This document shows, piece after piece, positions 53,535 through 63,542 of a stretch of 64,000 bases of DNA. Under the pieces are notes generated by a model. The model ran no database searches. It was not told the DNA's origin and saw nothing but the letters and a program-made list of their open reading frames with translations. Position 1 is the first letter of the stretch; every line of letters starts with the position of its first letter. The position numbers and the translations under genes were made by a program. Source of the stretch: Kocuria palustris (GTDB lineage: Bacteria > Actinomycetota > Actinomycetes > Actinomycetales > Micrococcaceae); the NCBI RefSeq assembly GCF_007666205.1, contig NZ_VDOR01000004.1, positions 62,001 through 126,000 of the forward strand. Reading direction: 5' to 3'.

Positions 53535-54287
53535 TCAGTGGGGCCCGTCGGCGCCGGAGGCGCTCTCGGGCGTGCCGTCCTGCCGGTCCAGCGGCACGTG
53601 CGTGTTGCACACGTGCGCCCCGGAGGCCAGCGTGGACAGGCGGCGGATGTCGACCCCGAGCAGGGAGCCGATCATGCGGGTCTCGGCCTCGCAGAACTCG
53701 GGGTGCTGCTCGGCGATCTCCTGCAGGGGACAGTGCCCCTGGCACAGCTGCGCGGAGACCGTCCGGCGGCGGGCGGAGCCGACCCTCACCATGTTGGCGG
53801 TGGCGGCGTAGCCGTCCTCCGAGAGCAGCCGCACGAGGGCCTCCGTCCGGTCGGCGACGTCGTCGCCGGCGGCATCGACCACCGGCCGGTACCGGGTCTC
53901 GATGCGCTGCTGATGGCGCTCGACGAAGGCGCGCAGCGCCTCGTCGCCGCCGAGATCGCGCAGCGCCTGGAGGGCGTCGCCGGCCACGCCGAGGTAGTCG
54001 TTGCTCAGCCTCTCGTGGCCCTCCGGGGCCACGACGTAGCGGCGGGCGGGGCGACCGGCCCCGGCGCCCGGGCGGCGCACCATGGTGACCTCGATGAAGC
54101 GATCGCGCTCCAGGGCGTCCAGGTGCCGGCGCACGGCCGCCGGGGTCAGGCTCATCCGGGCCGCGACCTCGCTGGCCGAGACCGGGCCCTGCTCCAGGAC
54201 GGTGGTCAGGATCCGCGAGCGAGTGGTGGTCTCGGGCGCGTCGTCGAGGCCGCGCGCGCCGCGTGCTTCCGTGTCGATCATGCCCAT
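53535..54287 (-). CDS. sufR: SufR-type Fe-S-responsive transcription regulator
   Basis: 250 residues. An N-terminal winged helix ([40 protein letters not shown]) precedes a dimer region and a Cys-rich site, [20 protein letters not shown] then CEAE, the likely Fe-S ligands (about residues 187-207). SufR represses the suf operon when its cluster is present. First gene of the operon and probably autoregulated; an ACTCGAGT palindrome at 54351-54358 in an A/T-rich patch upstream is a candidate site. A two-codon-later ATG is an alternative start. Confidence 0.9.
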   Translation of the reverse strand: MGMIDTEARGARGLDDAPETTTRSRILTTVLEQGPVSASEVAARMSLTPAAVRRHLDALERDRFIEVTMVRRPGAGAGRPARRYVVAPEGHERLSNDYLGVAGDALQALRDLGGDEALRAFVERHQQRIETRYRPVVDAAGDDVADRTEALVRLLSEDGYAATANMVRVGSARRRTVSAQLCQGHCPLQEIAEQHPEFCEAETRMIGSLLGVDIRRLSTLASGAHVCNTHVPLDRQDGTPESASGADGPH

Positions 54288-54487
54288 CCCGCCTCTCGTG
54301 ATCTCGGGGTCCGGGAGCGGACGGTCGAGGACCGCTCCTGCAAATACACAACTCGAGTATGTCCAAATCCATTCCGCATGCCTAGGAAGGCGACCCTCAG
54401 TAGAGCTGCGGGCAGAAGCCCTGCCCCCGCCGCCGCGGCCGGGTCGGCGGCGGGAGGCGCCGCCGTGGTGAGGCGCATGGCCGACGA

Positions 54488-54516
54488 CGGCCCCTCCGAT
54501 CGGATCGGAGGGGCCG
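54488..54516. terminator. terminator after ctaA
   Basis: A 14-base stem (CGGCCCCTCCGATC and complement) with almost no loop, about 45 bases after the ctaA stop on the minus strand. Confidence 0.55.
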
Positions 54517-54560
54517 CGGGGCCGGGGGCGCCGGCCGGCGCAGGCGATGCCGCGGAGGGC

Positions 54561-55625
54561 TCAGACGGTGACGGGGCCGTCGCGCAGCTCGGACTCGGCG
54601 CGGACGGGGGTCTCGGAGGTCACGTGGAAGGCCTTCTCGACGGCCATGGCGACGACGGCGACGAAGATCGCCGAGCCGATCAGGTGCAGGGCGACCACCA
54701 GGATGGGCAGCCCGTTGAAGTACTGGTAGAAGCCGATCAGCGCCTGCAGGATCACGACCATGCCCACGAGCTGCAGGGACCGGCGCACCGCCATCGGCCA
54801 GCTGCGCCGCCCGAGGAGCAGACCCAGCAGGACCAGGGCCACCACGAGGTAGACCGGCACCGCATGCAGGCGGGTGATGGCCACCGCGTCGAACGTGTGG
54901 CGCACGACCTCCCCGGCGTCGCCGGCGTGGGGCCCCGTTCCGGTCACCAGGGTGCCGACGTAGACGATCAGTGCCGCCAGGACTCCGAGGGCGCCGGCGA
55001 GCAGGCGGATGCGCCCGCGCTGCTCCGGGGCCTGCCCGCGCAGCTCGGCGCGGGCCACGTGCTCCAGGCTCAGGCGGCGGGTCTTGTTCACGAGCATGGC
55101 GGCCAGGGCGATCATGACGCTGGAGATCACGAAGTGGATGCCCACGACCCAGGGGTTCAGGCCCGTGAGCACGGTGATCCCGCCCACGACGGCCTGCAGC
55201 GGGATGCCCAGCCCGAGCAGCAGCGTGAGCACGAAGAGCGACGTGTGGCGCCCGGCCATGCGCACGACCGCCAGGAAGGCCAGCACGGCCACGATCATCA
55301 GCACGCCGGTCAGGGTGCGGTTGCCGAACTCGATGATGCCGTGCAGGCCCATCTCCGGGGTCGAGGTCCAGGACTCCTCGGTGCACATGGGCCACGTGGG
55401 GCAGCCCAGGCCGGATCCGGTGAGCCGGACGAGGCCGCCGGTGAGGATCAGGAGCATGTTGGCCACCAGCGAGGCCCAGGCGGTGAACCGCACCCAGCCG
55501 TCGACCTCGCCGCGCAGCACGAATCCGACGGGCTCGCGGCGAGCGGCCTCGACGGCCGCGGCCTCCTCCCGTCCGTCGCGGTGGTCCGAGGGTGCCGGCG
55601 CCGGTGCCGAGGGAGGGGTGCTCAC
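54561..55625 (-). CDS. ctaA: heme A synthase CtaA (COX15 type)
   Basis: 354 residues with eight membrane segments; oxidises the heme O methyl group to make heme A. Heme-ligand histidines and motifs in both halves: LTGGLVRLTGSGLGCPTWP, LHGIIEFGNRTLTG, GIHFVISSVM, ITRLHAVPVYL and VALHLIGSAI. The paired cysteines in GCPTWPMC match the extracytoplasmic disulfide of actinobacterial and Bacillus enzymes. A disordered ~40-residue N terminus precedes segment 1. Works with CtaB and SURF1 in aa3 oxidase assembly. Confidence 0.95.
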   Translation of the reverse strand: MSTPPSAPAPAPSDHRDGREEAAAVEAARREPVGFVLRGEVDGWVRFTAWASLVANMLLILTGGLVRLTGSGLGCPTWPMCTEESWTSTPEMGLHGIIEFGNRTLTGVLMIVAVLAFLAVVRMAGRHTSLFVLTLLLGLGIPLQAVVGGITVLTGLNPWVVGIHFVISSVMIALAAMLVNKTRRLSLEHVARAELRGQAPEQRGRIRLLAGALGVLAALIVYVGTLVTGTGPHAGDAGEVVRHTFDAVAITRLHAVPVYLVVALVLLGLLLGRRSWPMAVRRSLQLVGMVVILQALIGFYQYFNGLPILVVALHLIGSAIFVAVVAMAVEKAFHVTSETPVRAESELRDGPVTV

Positions 55626-55803
55626 GTGCTCACGTCCAGGGTCTGAAGGGGTCGATGCGCGGTCCGCCGCGCGTCCTGCCCGGACGACCCGCAGCGGGGC
55701 CGGTGCGGGCGCCGCGGGGACTGCCCCGGAAGGGCTGCCCGGGCGCGCAGCGGGGATGATCCCAGTCTAGTCCCGATCGGCGGGCCCTCCATCCGAGCGG
55801 CCG

Positions 55804-56643
55804 TCAGCTCCAGCGGAAGAAGCGCACGGCGGCCGGCCACCCGATCAGCCCCCAGCCCAGCAGGATCGCCAGGTGCAGCACCAGAGGGCACTGACCGGCG
55901 CCGAGCAGGATCAGCCGCAGCGACTCCCCCAGCGCGGCCGAGGGAAGCGCCGCGACCGCCCATCCCAGCACGCCGGGCAGGGCGCTCGACGGCGCGAGGG
56001 TGCCGCCCGCGGCCGCCAGCAGCACCCACAGCAGGTTCACGACGGCCAGCGTCGCCTCGGCGCGCAGGGTCCCGGCCACCAGCATGCCCAGGCCCGTGAA
56101 CACCGCTGCGCCGAGGACGAGGACCGCCAGCGCGGCGGCGAGCCGCCCGGGCTCCGGCCGCCAGCCGAGCAGCAGGGCCACCGCCGAGATCAGGATCGTC
56201 TGGACGGCGAGGACCGCGAGGACGGCCGCGGACTTTCCCGCGATCAGCCCGAAGCGGCCCAGCGGGGTGGTCGACAGCTGGCGCAGCACGCCGTAGCGGC
56301 GGTCGAAGCCCGTCTGGATGCCCTGGCCGGAGAACGCGTTCGAGATCACGCACAGCGCCAGGACACCCGGCACCGCGAGATCGATCCGCTGCGCGCCGGC
56401 GGGCAGGAAGCCGTCGAGCAGGTCCGTCCAGGTCAGCGCGAACAGCGCCATGACCGGCAGGATGATCAGCAGCAGCAGCTGCTCGCCGTTGCGCAGCATG
56501 GCGCGCGTCTCGTAGCCGGCCTGGGCCGCGATCCGACGCGCCGCCGGGGCGGGCCGGGACATCCGCCGGGGGGCCTGCGGGCTCGGCTCGGGCCCGCCCT
56601 CCGATGCGGCCTCCCGCTCTGCGATCGCTGCTGGCTCCTTCAT
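55804..56643 (-). CDS. ABC-2 type transporter permease
   Basis: 279 residues with six membrane segments (LLLLIILPVMALFALTWTDL; LAVPGVLALCVISNAFSGQG; LAALAVLVLGAAVFTGLGML). The pattern RRYGVLRQLSTTPLGRFGLI in the first cytoplasmic loop is characteristic of ABC-2 exporters. ATG overlaps the ATPase stop (ATGA). Such pairs near ctaA in actinobacteria are common and may export lipids, drugs or serve cytochrome assembly; substrate unknown. Confidence 0.9.
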   Translation of the reverse strand: MKEPAAIAEREAASEGGPEPSPQAPRRMSRPAPAARRIAAQAGYETRAMLRNGEQLLLLIILPVMALFALTWTDLLDGFLPAGAQRIDLAVPGVLALCVISNAFSGQGIQTGFDRRYGVLRQLSTTPLGRFGLIAGKSAAVLAVLAVQTILISAVALLLGWRPEPGRLAAALAVLVLGAAVFTGLGMLVAGTLRAEATLAVVNLLWVLLAAAGGTLAPSSALPGVLGWAVAALPSAALGESLRLILLGAGQCPLVLHLAILLGWGLIGWPAAVRFFRWS

Positions 56644-57638
56644 CGCATTCTCCTCCCCGACAGCTCCAGGAACACATCCTCCAGCGACCGCGGCTGGAGG
56701 CTCAGGGAGACGGGCAGCTCGCCGGAGGCCTCGAGCCAGGCCGCCGCCGCGGCGACGTCCTGCGGCCGGACCGCTCCGCTGATGACGACCCGATGCCGGT
56801 CGACGGCCACCCTCAGGCCGTCGCGGCCCAGCTCGGGCGGCCGCCGCTCCCAGCGGCGGCGCTGATGCTCGGTCAGCTCGATCCGCAGCGCCCCCGAGCG
56901 GCCGTCGCCCGCGATCAGCTCGGTCACGGAGCCGGCCGCGCGGACCGTGCCGCCGTCGACGATCACCACGTGATCCGCCAGCCGCTGGGCGTCGTCCAGC
57001 AGGTGCGTGGTGAGCACGACCGCGGTCCCGCTCGCGCGCTGCTCGTCGATCAGCTCGAAGACCGCCGCACGGGACTGCGGGTCCAGCCCGGCCGAGGGCT
57101 CGTCCAGGAACACGATCTCGGGTCTGCCGGCCAGCGCGGCGGCCAGGGCCACGCGCTGGCGCTGGCCGCCCGAGAGACGGCGCAGCGGCGTGCCGGCGAA
57201 CGACCCGATGCCCAGGCGCTCCTGCAGCTCTTCGGCGGGGATGGGATCCTGGTACATCGCCGTGATGTGGCGCAGGTACTCCCCGGCCCGCGAGGCCTGC
57301 GGGAGGCCGCCGTCCTGGAGCATGACCCCCACCCGCGCGCGCAGCGACGGCGCCGCGCCCCACGGCTGCTCCCCGAGCAGCCGCACGGTGCCGGAGGTGG
57401 GGCGCTGCAGCCCCTGGGCGCACTCGAGCGTCGTGGTCTTGCCGGCGCCGTTGGGCCCGAGCAGCGCGGTGACCTCGCCGCGGCGAGCGGTCAGGCTGAT
57501 CCCGTCGACGGCCCGCGCCCTGGGCGTCTCCGCCGGCATCTCGGCGGCCGCGCCGCGACGTCGGCGCCCGGAGCCGCGCCGGGCCGGGAAGGCCTTGACC
57601 AGGTCGCGGATCTCGAGGGCCTCGGCCCCCGCGGTCAC
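56640..57638 (-). CDS. ABC transporter ATP-binding protein
   Basis: 332 residues. Walker A ALLGPNGAGKTTTLECAQGL near residue 60, signature LSGGQRQRVALAAALAGRPE, Walker B IVFLDEPSAGLD, H-loop VLTTHLLDDAQRL. The C-terminal ~90 residues end SLEDVFLELSGRRMR, typical of drug/lipid exporter ATPases (DrrA/CcmA type). An Arg-rich insertion near residue 20-35 is unusual. GTG start overlaps the stop of the aldolase-like gene and the stop overlaps the permease ATG. Confidence 0.9.
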   Translation of the reverse strand: MTAGAEALEIRDLVKAFPARRGSGRRRRGAAAEMPAETPRARAVDGISLTARRGEVTALLGPNGAGKTTTLECAQGLQRPTSGTVRLLGEQPWGAAPSLRARVGVMLQDGGLPQASRAGEYLRHITAMYQDPIPAEELQERLGIGSFAGTPLRRLSGGQRQRVALAAALAGRPEIVFLDEPSAGLDPQSRAAVFELIDEQRASGTAVVLTTHLLDDAQRLADHVVIVDGGTVRAAGSVTELIAGDGRSGALRIELTEHQRRRWERRPPELGRDGLRVAVDRHRVVISGAVRPQDVAAAAAWLEASGELPVSLSLQPRSLEDVFLELSGRRMR

Positions 57639-58549
57639 TGGCCCATCTCCGCTCGCAGCTGCCGCACGGCGGCGCGGATGCGCTCGCGGCTGGGTGTGGC
57701 CACGGGGTGCAGGGGCCGGCGCGGCGGAGCGGTGTGCTGACCGCAGATGTCGTTGAGCGCGTAGATGGAGCTCAGCGGACGCTCCCAGCGCAGAACCTCG
57801 ATCAGCGGCGAGAACGCCCGCCGCCAGCGCTCCACGAGCTCGATGTCGCCGGCGGCCGCGGCTGCCCGGAAGGCGACCCACTCCCGCGGCAGAGCGGCCG
57901 CGAAGCCGGTGTGCCAGGCGATCCCGGGATCCGCGGCGGCCAGGATGAGGGAGGTCCCCGCGATGCCGTAGCCCACGCCCGGCCCGGCCAGCTCGCGGAA
58001 GAGGTGCCGGCGGTTCTGCAGGGCGCGCTCGGAGTCGACCGTGTCCTTGAAGGCCACCACGTTGCCCAGGTCGCTCAGCTCGGCCGCCAGGTCGATCGGG
58101 TACACGAAGCCCGTGGTCGACGGATTGTTGTCCAGGCACAGCGGCAGCGCGACGGACGAGGCCACGGTCTCCACCTGATCCGCGATCTCCGGGGAGCGCA
58201 GGGCGACGTAGGACAGCGGATTGAGCACGAGTCCGTCGGCCCCGGCGTTCTCCGCATCCCACGCGAGCTCGAGCACGTCCTGGGTGGTCATGGCGGAGAC
58301 CCCCGCTCCGACCGGGACCTGCGAGCCGGCCGCGGCCCGGACCGCCGTGCGCACGACGGTCCCGCGCTCCTCGGAGCTCAGGTAGGCGAAGGAGCCCGCG
58401 GTGCCGAGCACGCAGATCGCGTCCACGCCGGTCTCGGCCAGCGACTCGACCTGTCGGGCGAGCTCGGGCAGGTCGACGGCGCCCGAGGTGGTGAACGGCG
58501 TGACCGGATAGGCGATCAGCCCGGAGAAGTCCATCCTGAGCATGCTCAC
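57635..58549 (-). CDS. dihydrodipicolinate synthase/N-acetylneuraminate lyase family aldolase
   Basis: 304-residue class I aldolase-like protein. The Schiff-base Lys is in NVVAFKDTVDSE near residue 166 and the Tyr in LVLNPLSYVALRS near 136. The substrate loop GTTGE of true DapA reads GTAGSF here (CVLGTAGSFAYLSSEE), so it is probably not the lysine-pathway enzyme; other pyruvate aldolases, such as 2-keto-3-deoxy sugar-acid aldolases, are possible. It is coupled by four bases to an ABC exporter ATPase, an odd partnership. First gene of that three-gene operon, 90 bases after ctaB. Confidence 0.85.
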   Translation of the reverse strand: MSMLRMDFSGLIAYPVTPFTTSGAVDLPELARQVESLAETGVDAICVLGTAGSFAYLSSEERGTVVRTAVRAAAGSQVPVGAGVSAMTTQDVLELAWDAENAGADGLVLNPLSYVALRSPEIADQVETVASSVALPLCLDNNPSTTGFVYPIDLAAELSDLGNVVAFKDTVDSERALQNRRHLFRELAGPGVGYGIAGTSLILAAADPGIAWHTGFAAALPREWVAFRAAAAAGDIELVERWRRAFSPLIEVLRWERPLSSIYALNDICGQHTAPPRRPLHPVATPSRERIRAAVRQLRAEMGQ

Positions 58550-58639
58550 GCTCCTCGGCGGGACGACGGGTGGCAGGGGGGCGAGGCGCGGCGGCGCGGG
58601 GCTGCAGGGCCTCGAGTGAGGATCAGCGGGTCGGGGCGA

Positions 58640-59632
58640 TCAGAGGATCGGGCCGCCCAGGAACGGGTCCACGGCCACGGCGACGAAGACCAGGCTCAGG
58701 TACGTGATGGACCCGTGGAAGACCTTCATGGCCTGGGTCGAGGTGGGCTCCGCGGCATTGGCCAGACCGAGCAGGCGGTGGCACTGCAGCAGGAACCAGG
58801 CCCCGGCGGCCAGCGTCACGACCGCGTAGACCCAGCCGGCGCCGCCCACCGGGACCAGCAGCAGCGAGCAGATGACGGTGGCCCAGGCGTAGAGCACGAC
58901 CTGGCTGGCCACGCGGCCCTCGGGGGCGATCGCACCGAGCATGGGGATCCCGGCGCGGGCGTAGTCATCGGCGTACTTCATGGACAGCGGCCAGTAGTGC
59001 GGCGGCGTCCACAGGAAGATCACGGCGAACAGCACGAGCGCCGGCGCCTGGACCGTCCCGGTGACAGCGGCCCACGCGATCAGCACGGGCATGCAGCCGG
59101 CGACGCCGCCCCAGACGATGTTCTGGCTCGTGCGGCGCTTGAGGATGATCGAGTAGAAGACCGCGTAGAGGAAGATCGCGGCGGCCGTGAGCACGCCCGT
59201 CAGGACGTTGACGGCCAGCGCGAAGAGCAGGACGGAGACGACGGAGAGCACCCAGCCCAGGGCCAGCGCCTCCCAGTCGGCGACGACGCGCGTGACGAGC
59301 GGGCGCTTGGACGTCCGCTTCATCAGCCGGTCCGACTCGCGGTCGATGTACGAGTTGAAGGCCCCGGCGGCCCCGGCCGAGAGCGTGCCGCCGACGAGGG
59401 TCACCAGGATCAGCCAGATGCTCGGGAACCCGCTGCCGCCCTGATGGTGATGGGCGAAGATCATGGTGGGCACCGTGGCCACGAGCAGGAGCTCGACGAT
59501 GCGCAGCTTCATCAGCTGCAGGTAGGCCTGCACCCGCCGGCCCGGACTCGTCCTGCGCGGCTCCCGGCCAGGGGTCGCCGCGGGCTGGGACCCGGTCGGT
59601 GCGGCATGCCTGGAGGCCTGCGCTGAACTCAC
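58640..59632 (-). CDS. ctaB: protoheme IX farnesyltransferase
   Basis: 330 residues, a UbiA-family membrane enzyme making heme O from protoheme and farnesyl diphosphate. Nine membrane segments; the first Asp-rich motif [20 protein letters not shown] near residue 112 and the second [18 protein letters not shown] near 230 are diagnostic, with [20 protein letters not shown] between. Divergent from tkt, the usual actinobacterial arrangement. Together with CtaA it supplies heme A. Confidence 0.95.
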   Translation of the reverse strand: MSSAQASRHAAPTGSQPAATPGREPRRTSPGRRVQAYLQLMKLRIVELLLVATVPTMIFAHHHQGGSGFPSIWLILVTLVGGTLSAGAAGAFNSYIDRESDRLMKRTSKRPLVTRVVADWEALALGWVLSVVSVLLFALAVNVLTGVLTAAAIFLYAVFYSIILKRRTSQNIVWGGVAGCMPVLIAWAAVTGTVQAPALVLFAVIFLWTPPHYWPLSMKYADDYARAGIPMLGAIAPEGRVASQVVLYAWATVICSLLLVPVGGAGWVYAVVTLAAGAWFLLQCHRLLGLANAAEPTSTQAMKVFHGSITYLSLVFVAVAVDPFLGGPIL

Positions 59633-59961
59633 GTGAACTGACTCCCTGGGGACGATGCTGGGGCGGTGCGGGGACGACGGCGGATGCGGATCGCGCGATG
59701 GGGCCGACCCGGGGCCCGGATGCGCTCGGCCCCGCCGGCTGCGCGGCGGCGCCGATGATCTGTCCCAGTCTAGACCTTCGCAGCGCGGACCGCTCCTGCG
59801 CCCCGCCGGGGGGGGGCGTGGGACGCGGCCGTACGCCCACAGGCAAACCGCAGAAACGGCCCCTTCCGATGCCCGGGGCGTGATCTACGCTGGACGCACA
59901 GCCCGGCATCGCCGCCGGTCGGCGGGCGATGCCTTGTACGCCAAGAAAGGACAGTGCTCCT
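59633..59961. promoter_or_regulatory. ctaB-tkt divergent region with a leader hairpin
   Basis: 329 bases. A possible tkt promoter is TTCCGA-N16-TACGCT (59864-59891). The leader then forms a stem GGCATCGCC/GGCGATGCC (59905-59913 with 59925-59933), twelve bases before the ribosome site GAAAGGA. No known riboswitch was recognised. The ctaB side shows no clear promoter. Confidence 0.4.
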
Positions 59962-62091
59962 GTGCCTCAGTCTGATCAGTCACTCACCTGGACCGATGTC
60001 GATCGCCGCGCCGTGGACACCGTCCGCGTGCTCGCCGCGGACGCCGTGGAGAAGGTGGGCTCGGGACATCCCGGCACGGCCATGAGCCTGGCCCCGGCCG
60101 CCTACCTCCTCTACCAGAAGGTGATGCGCCACGACCCCAGCGACGACCGCTGGACCGGCCGCGACCGGTTCGTCCTCTCCCCAGGGCACACCTCCCTGAC
60201 GCTGTACATCCAGCTGTTCCTGGGCGGGTTCGGGCTCGAGATGGAGGACCTCGAATCGCTGCGCACGTGGGACTCCAAGACTCCCGGCCACCCCGAGTAC
60301 CGCCACACCGCCGGCGTCGAGATCACCACCGGCCCGCTCGGGCAGGGCCTCTCCTCGGCCGTCGGGTTCGCCTACGCGCAGCGCTACACCCGCGGCCTGT
60401 TCGACCCCGAGTCGGCCCCGGGCGAGTCCGTGTTCGACCACCACGTGTACACGATCGTCTCCGACGGCGACCTCCAGGAGGGCGTCACCTCCGAGGCGTC
60501 GTCGCTGGCCGGGCACCAGGAGCTCGGCAACCTCATCGCGATCTACGACCAGAACCAGATCTCGATCGAGGACGACACCGACGTCGCCTTCACCGAGGAC
60601 GTCGCCAAGCGCTACGAGGCCTACGGCTGGCACGTCCAGTCCGTCGACTGGACCGCGGGCGGGCCCAACGGCACCGAGTACGTCGAGGACGTCGACGCCC
60701 TCTTCGCCGCGATCAAGGCCGCCGAGGCCGAGACCGGGCGCCCGTCGCTGATCTGCCTCAAGACGATCATCGGCTACCCGGCCCCGAACAAGCAGAACAC
60801 CGGCGGCATCCACGGCTCCAAGCTCGGGTCCGACGAGCTCGCCGCGACCAAGCGGATCCTCGGCTTCGACGCCGAGCAGAGCTTCGCGATCGATGACGAG
60901 GTCCTGGCGCACACCCGCGAGCTCGTGCAGCGCGGCAAGGCCGACCGCGAGCAGTGGGAGAAGTCCTTCGAGCAGTGGCGCTCGGCCCACCCCGAGCGCG
61001 CGGAGCTCTACGACCGCCTGCGCGAGGGCCGCCTGCCCGAGGGCTACGCGGACGCGTTCCCGCAGTTCCCTGCCGGGGAGACCATGGCCACCCGCAAGGC
61101 CTCCGGCAGCGTCATCAACGCGATCGCGGACACCTTCCCCGAGCTCTGGGGCGGCTCCGCCGACCTCGCGGGCTCGAACAACACCACGATCGAGTCGGCG
61201 AACTCGTTCAACCCGTCGAGCCGCACGACCAAGAAGTTCTCGGCCGACCCCTACGGCCGCGTCCTGCACTTCGGCATCCGCGAGCACGCCGCCGCCGCGA
61301 TCGTCAACGGCATCACCATGTCGTCGCAGACCCGCGCGTTCTCCGGGACGTTCCTGATCTTCTCGGACTACCAGCGCCCGGCCGTGCGACTGGGCGCGCT
61401 CATGAAGGTCCCGTCGATCTACATCTGGACGCACGACTCGATCGGCCTGGGCGAGGACGGCCCCACGCACCAGCCCGTCGAGCAGCTCAGCACGCTGCGC
61501 GCGATCCCTGGCCTGAACGTCGTGCGCCCGGCGGACGCCAACGAGACCTCGATCGCGTGGCGGACGATCCTGGAGACCACGGAGAACCCCTCCGGCCTGG
61601 CGCTGACCCGGCAGAACGTCCCCACGTTCCGCCGCGAGGACCTCCACCCCGACGGCGAGGGCGAGGCCTTCGCCTCCGCCGAGGGCGTCGCCAAGGGCGG
61701 CTACGTCCTGGCCGATGCCCCCGAGGGCACGTCGCTCGACGTCGTGCTGATCGGCACCGGCTCCGAGGTGCAGCTGGCCGTCGAGGCCCGCGAGCAGCTC
61801 AAGGCGGAGGGCATCGGCGCGCGCGTCGTGTCCATGCCGTGCCGCGAGTGGTTCGACGCCCAGGACCAGGACTACCGCGATGCGGTCATCCCGCGGGACC
61901 TGGGCGCCCGCGTGACGGTCGAGGCGGGGATCGCCATGTCGTGGCGCGACCTCCTCGGCTCGACCGGTCGCGCCGTCTCCCTCGAGCACTTCGGCGCCTC
62001 CGCCGACTACGAGCGCCTCTACCGCGAGTTCGGCATCACCGCCGAGGCCGTCGTCCAGCAGGCCAAGGAGTCGATCTCCGCGGCCCGGTGA
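59962..62091 (+). CDS. tkt: transketolase
   Basis: 709 residues; moves two-carbon units between sugar phosphates in the pentose phosphate pathway, with thiamine diphosphate. Motifs: [60 protein letters not shown] (cofactor motif), [26 protein letters not shown], and [20 protein letters not shown]. The GTG of [10 protein letters not shown] was chosen for its GAAAGGA site; an upstream ATG at 59929 would add eleven residues. Heads a tkt-tal-pgi operon with hairpins between genes. Confidence 0.95.
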   Translation: MPQSDQSLTWTDVDRRAVDTVRVLAADAVEKVGSGHPGTAMSLAPAAYLLYQKVMRHDPSDDRWTGRDRFVLSPGHTSLTLYIQLFLGGFGLEMEDLESLRTWDSKTPGHPEYRHTAGVEITTGPLGQGLSSAVGFAYAQRYTRGLFDPESAPGESVFDHHVYTIVSDGDLQEGVTSEASSLAGHQELGNLIAIYDQNQISIEDDTDVAFTEDVAKRYEAYGWHVQSVDWTAGGPNGTEYVEDVDALFAAIKAAEAETGRPSLICLKTIIGYPAPNKQNTGGIHGSKLGSDELAATKRILGFDAEQSFAIDDEVLAHTRELVQRGKADREQWEKSFEQWRSAHPERAELYDRLREGRLPEGYADAFPQFPAGETMATRKASGSVINAIADTFPELWGGSADLAGSNNTTIESANSFNPSSRTTKKFSADPYGRVLHFGIREHAAAAIVNGITMSSQTRAFSGTFLIFSDYQRPAVRLGALMKVPSIYIWTHDSIGLGEDGPTHQPVEQLSTLRAIPGLNVVRPADANETSIAWRTILETTENPSGLALTRQNVPTFRREDLHPDGEGEAFASAEGVAKGGYVLADAPEGTSLDVVLIGTGSEVQLAVEAREQLKAEGIGARVVSMPCREWFDAQDQDYRDAVIPRDLGARVTVEAGIAMSWRDLLGSTGRAVSLEHFGASADYERLYREFGITAEAVVQQAKESISAAR

Positions 62092-62098
62092 GGGCAGC

Positions 62099-62133
62099 GG
62101 CGGCCCGGCACCGCCCGCCGGCGCCGGGCCGCC
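62099..62133 (+). terminator. tkt-tal intercistronic hairpin
   Basis: An 11-base stem (GGCGGCCCGGC and complement) 7 bases after tkt. Without a T-run it is more likely an attenuator or mRNA stabiliser than a full stop. Confidence 0.45.
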
Positions 62134-62206
62134 ACCTCCCCCAGACCATTCCCAGCCGCGCCTGTCCGCAGGCGCACCGACGATCCCTCGAACCCAGGAG
62201 CATCAC

Positions 62207-63313
62207 ATGACCGACACCACCGCCAAGCTCTCCCAGGCCGGAGTCTCCATCTGGCTCGACGACCTGTCCCGCGAGCGCCTGACCACGGGCAACCTGCAGG
62301 AGCTCATCGACACCAAGGACGTGGTCGGCGTCACGACGAACCCCACGATCTTCGCCAGCGCCCTGTCCAAGGGCGAGTCCTACGAGGAGCAGGTCCGTCA
62401 GCTCGCCGCCGACGGCGCCGACGTCGACGACGCCGTCTTCCGCATCACCACGGACGACGTCCGCGACGCCTGCGACGTCTTCGCCCCGATCGCCGAGGCG
62501 ACCCAGGGCCGCGACGGCCGCGTGTCCATCGAGGTCGACCCCCGCATGGCGCATGACGCGGACGCGACCTCGGACATGGCCCAGCGCCTGTCGCAGACCA
62601 TCGACCGCGACAACGTGCTGATCAAGATCCCGGCCACCGAGGCCGGGCTGCCGTCGATCACCGCCACCCTGGCCGAGGGCATCTCGGTCAACGTGACCCT
62701 GATCTTCTCGCTCGAGCGCTACCGCGCCGTGATCAACGCCTTCCAGACGGGCCTCGAGCAGGCTCTGGAGAACGGCAAGGACCTCTCCCGGATCCACTCG
62801 GTGGCCTCGTTCTTCGTCTCCCGCGTGGACTCGGAGATCGACAAGCGCCTGGACGCCGTCGGCACCGAGGAGGCCGCGGCGCTCAAGTCCAAGGCCGGCC
62901 TGGCCAACGCCCGCCTGGCCTACCAGGTCTACCAGGAGGCGTTCTCGACCGAGCGGTGGGCCCGCCTGGCCTCGGCCGGCGCCAACGCCCAGCGCCCTCT
63001 GTGGGCCTCGACCGGCACCAAGGACCCCTCCCTGCCGGACACCCTCTACGTGGACGGCCTGGTCGCCGCCGACGTCGTGAACACCATGCCGGAGAAGACC
63101 CTCGACGCCGTCGCCGACCACTCGGAGGTCTCCGGCGACACCATCACCGGCACGTACGACGAGTCCGATGCGCACCTGGACCGCCTCGCGGAGCTGGGCA
63201 TCGACTACGACGACGTCGTGCGGCTGCTCGAGAAGGAGGGCGTCGAGAAGTTCGAGGCTTCCTGGGCAGAGCTGCTCGAGACGGTGCAGTCGGCCCTCGA
63301 CGCCGCGCGCTGA
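62207..63313 (+). CDS. tal: transaldolase
   Basis: 368-residue transaldolase of the long actinobacterial type. Schiff-base Lys in [15 protein letters not shown] near residue 140; [16 protein letters not shown] near 40; [37 protein letters not shown]; and [20 protein letters not shown] near 265. It exchanges three-carbon units between fructose 6-phosphate and erythrose 4-phosphate. AGGAGCATC precedes the ATG. Second gene of the operon. Confidence 0.96.
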   Translation: MTDTTAKLSQAGVSIWLDDLSRERLTTGNLQELIDTKDVVGVTTNPTIFASALSKGESYEEQVRQLAADGADVDDAVFRITTDDVRDACDVFAPIAEATQGRDGRVSIEVDPRMAHDADATSDMAQRLSQTIDRDNVLIKIPATEAGLPSITATLAEGISVNVTLIFSLERYRAVINAFQTGLEQALENGKDLSRIHSVASFFVSRVDSEIDKRLDAVGTEEAAALKSKAGLANARLAYQVYQEAFSTERWARLASAGANAQRPLWASTGTKDPSLPDTLYVDGLVAADVVNTMPEKTLDAVADHSEVSGDTITGTYDESDAHLDRLAELGIDYDDVVRLLEKEGVEKFEASWAELLETVQSALDAAR

Positions 63314-63388
63314 CCTGCTCGGCACTCGGGCCGCCGCCGCGACGGCAGGGCGCAGCCCTCGTCCTCGCCGCGGCCGGCCCCCGGCGAA

Positions 63389-63433
63389 GCGGCATCGTGC
63401 GCCGCGGCCGCGCGCCGCAGCGAGCGATGCCGC
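63389..63433 (+). terminator. tal-pgi intercistronic hairpin
   Basis: GCGGCATCG pairs with CGATGCCGC around a GC-rich inner region, in the 229-base gap between tal and pgi. Its role (attenuation or processing) is unknown. Confidence 0.4.
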
Positions 63434-63542
63434 GGGCCCGGCAGCACAGACCCCGCACCACCGCCGAAGGACCGAAGCAATGGATCGCCGGGCGGGGCGG
63501 TCGTCCACGGCCGCATCCCGCCCCGCACTGCGAGAGGACATC

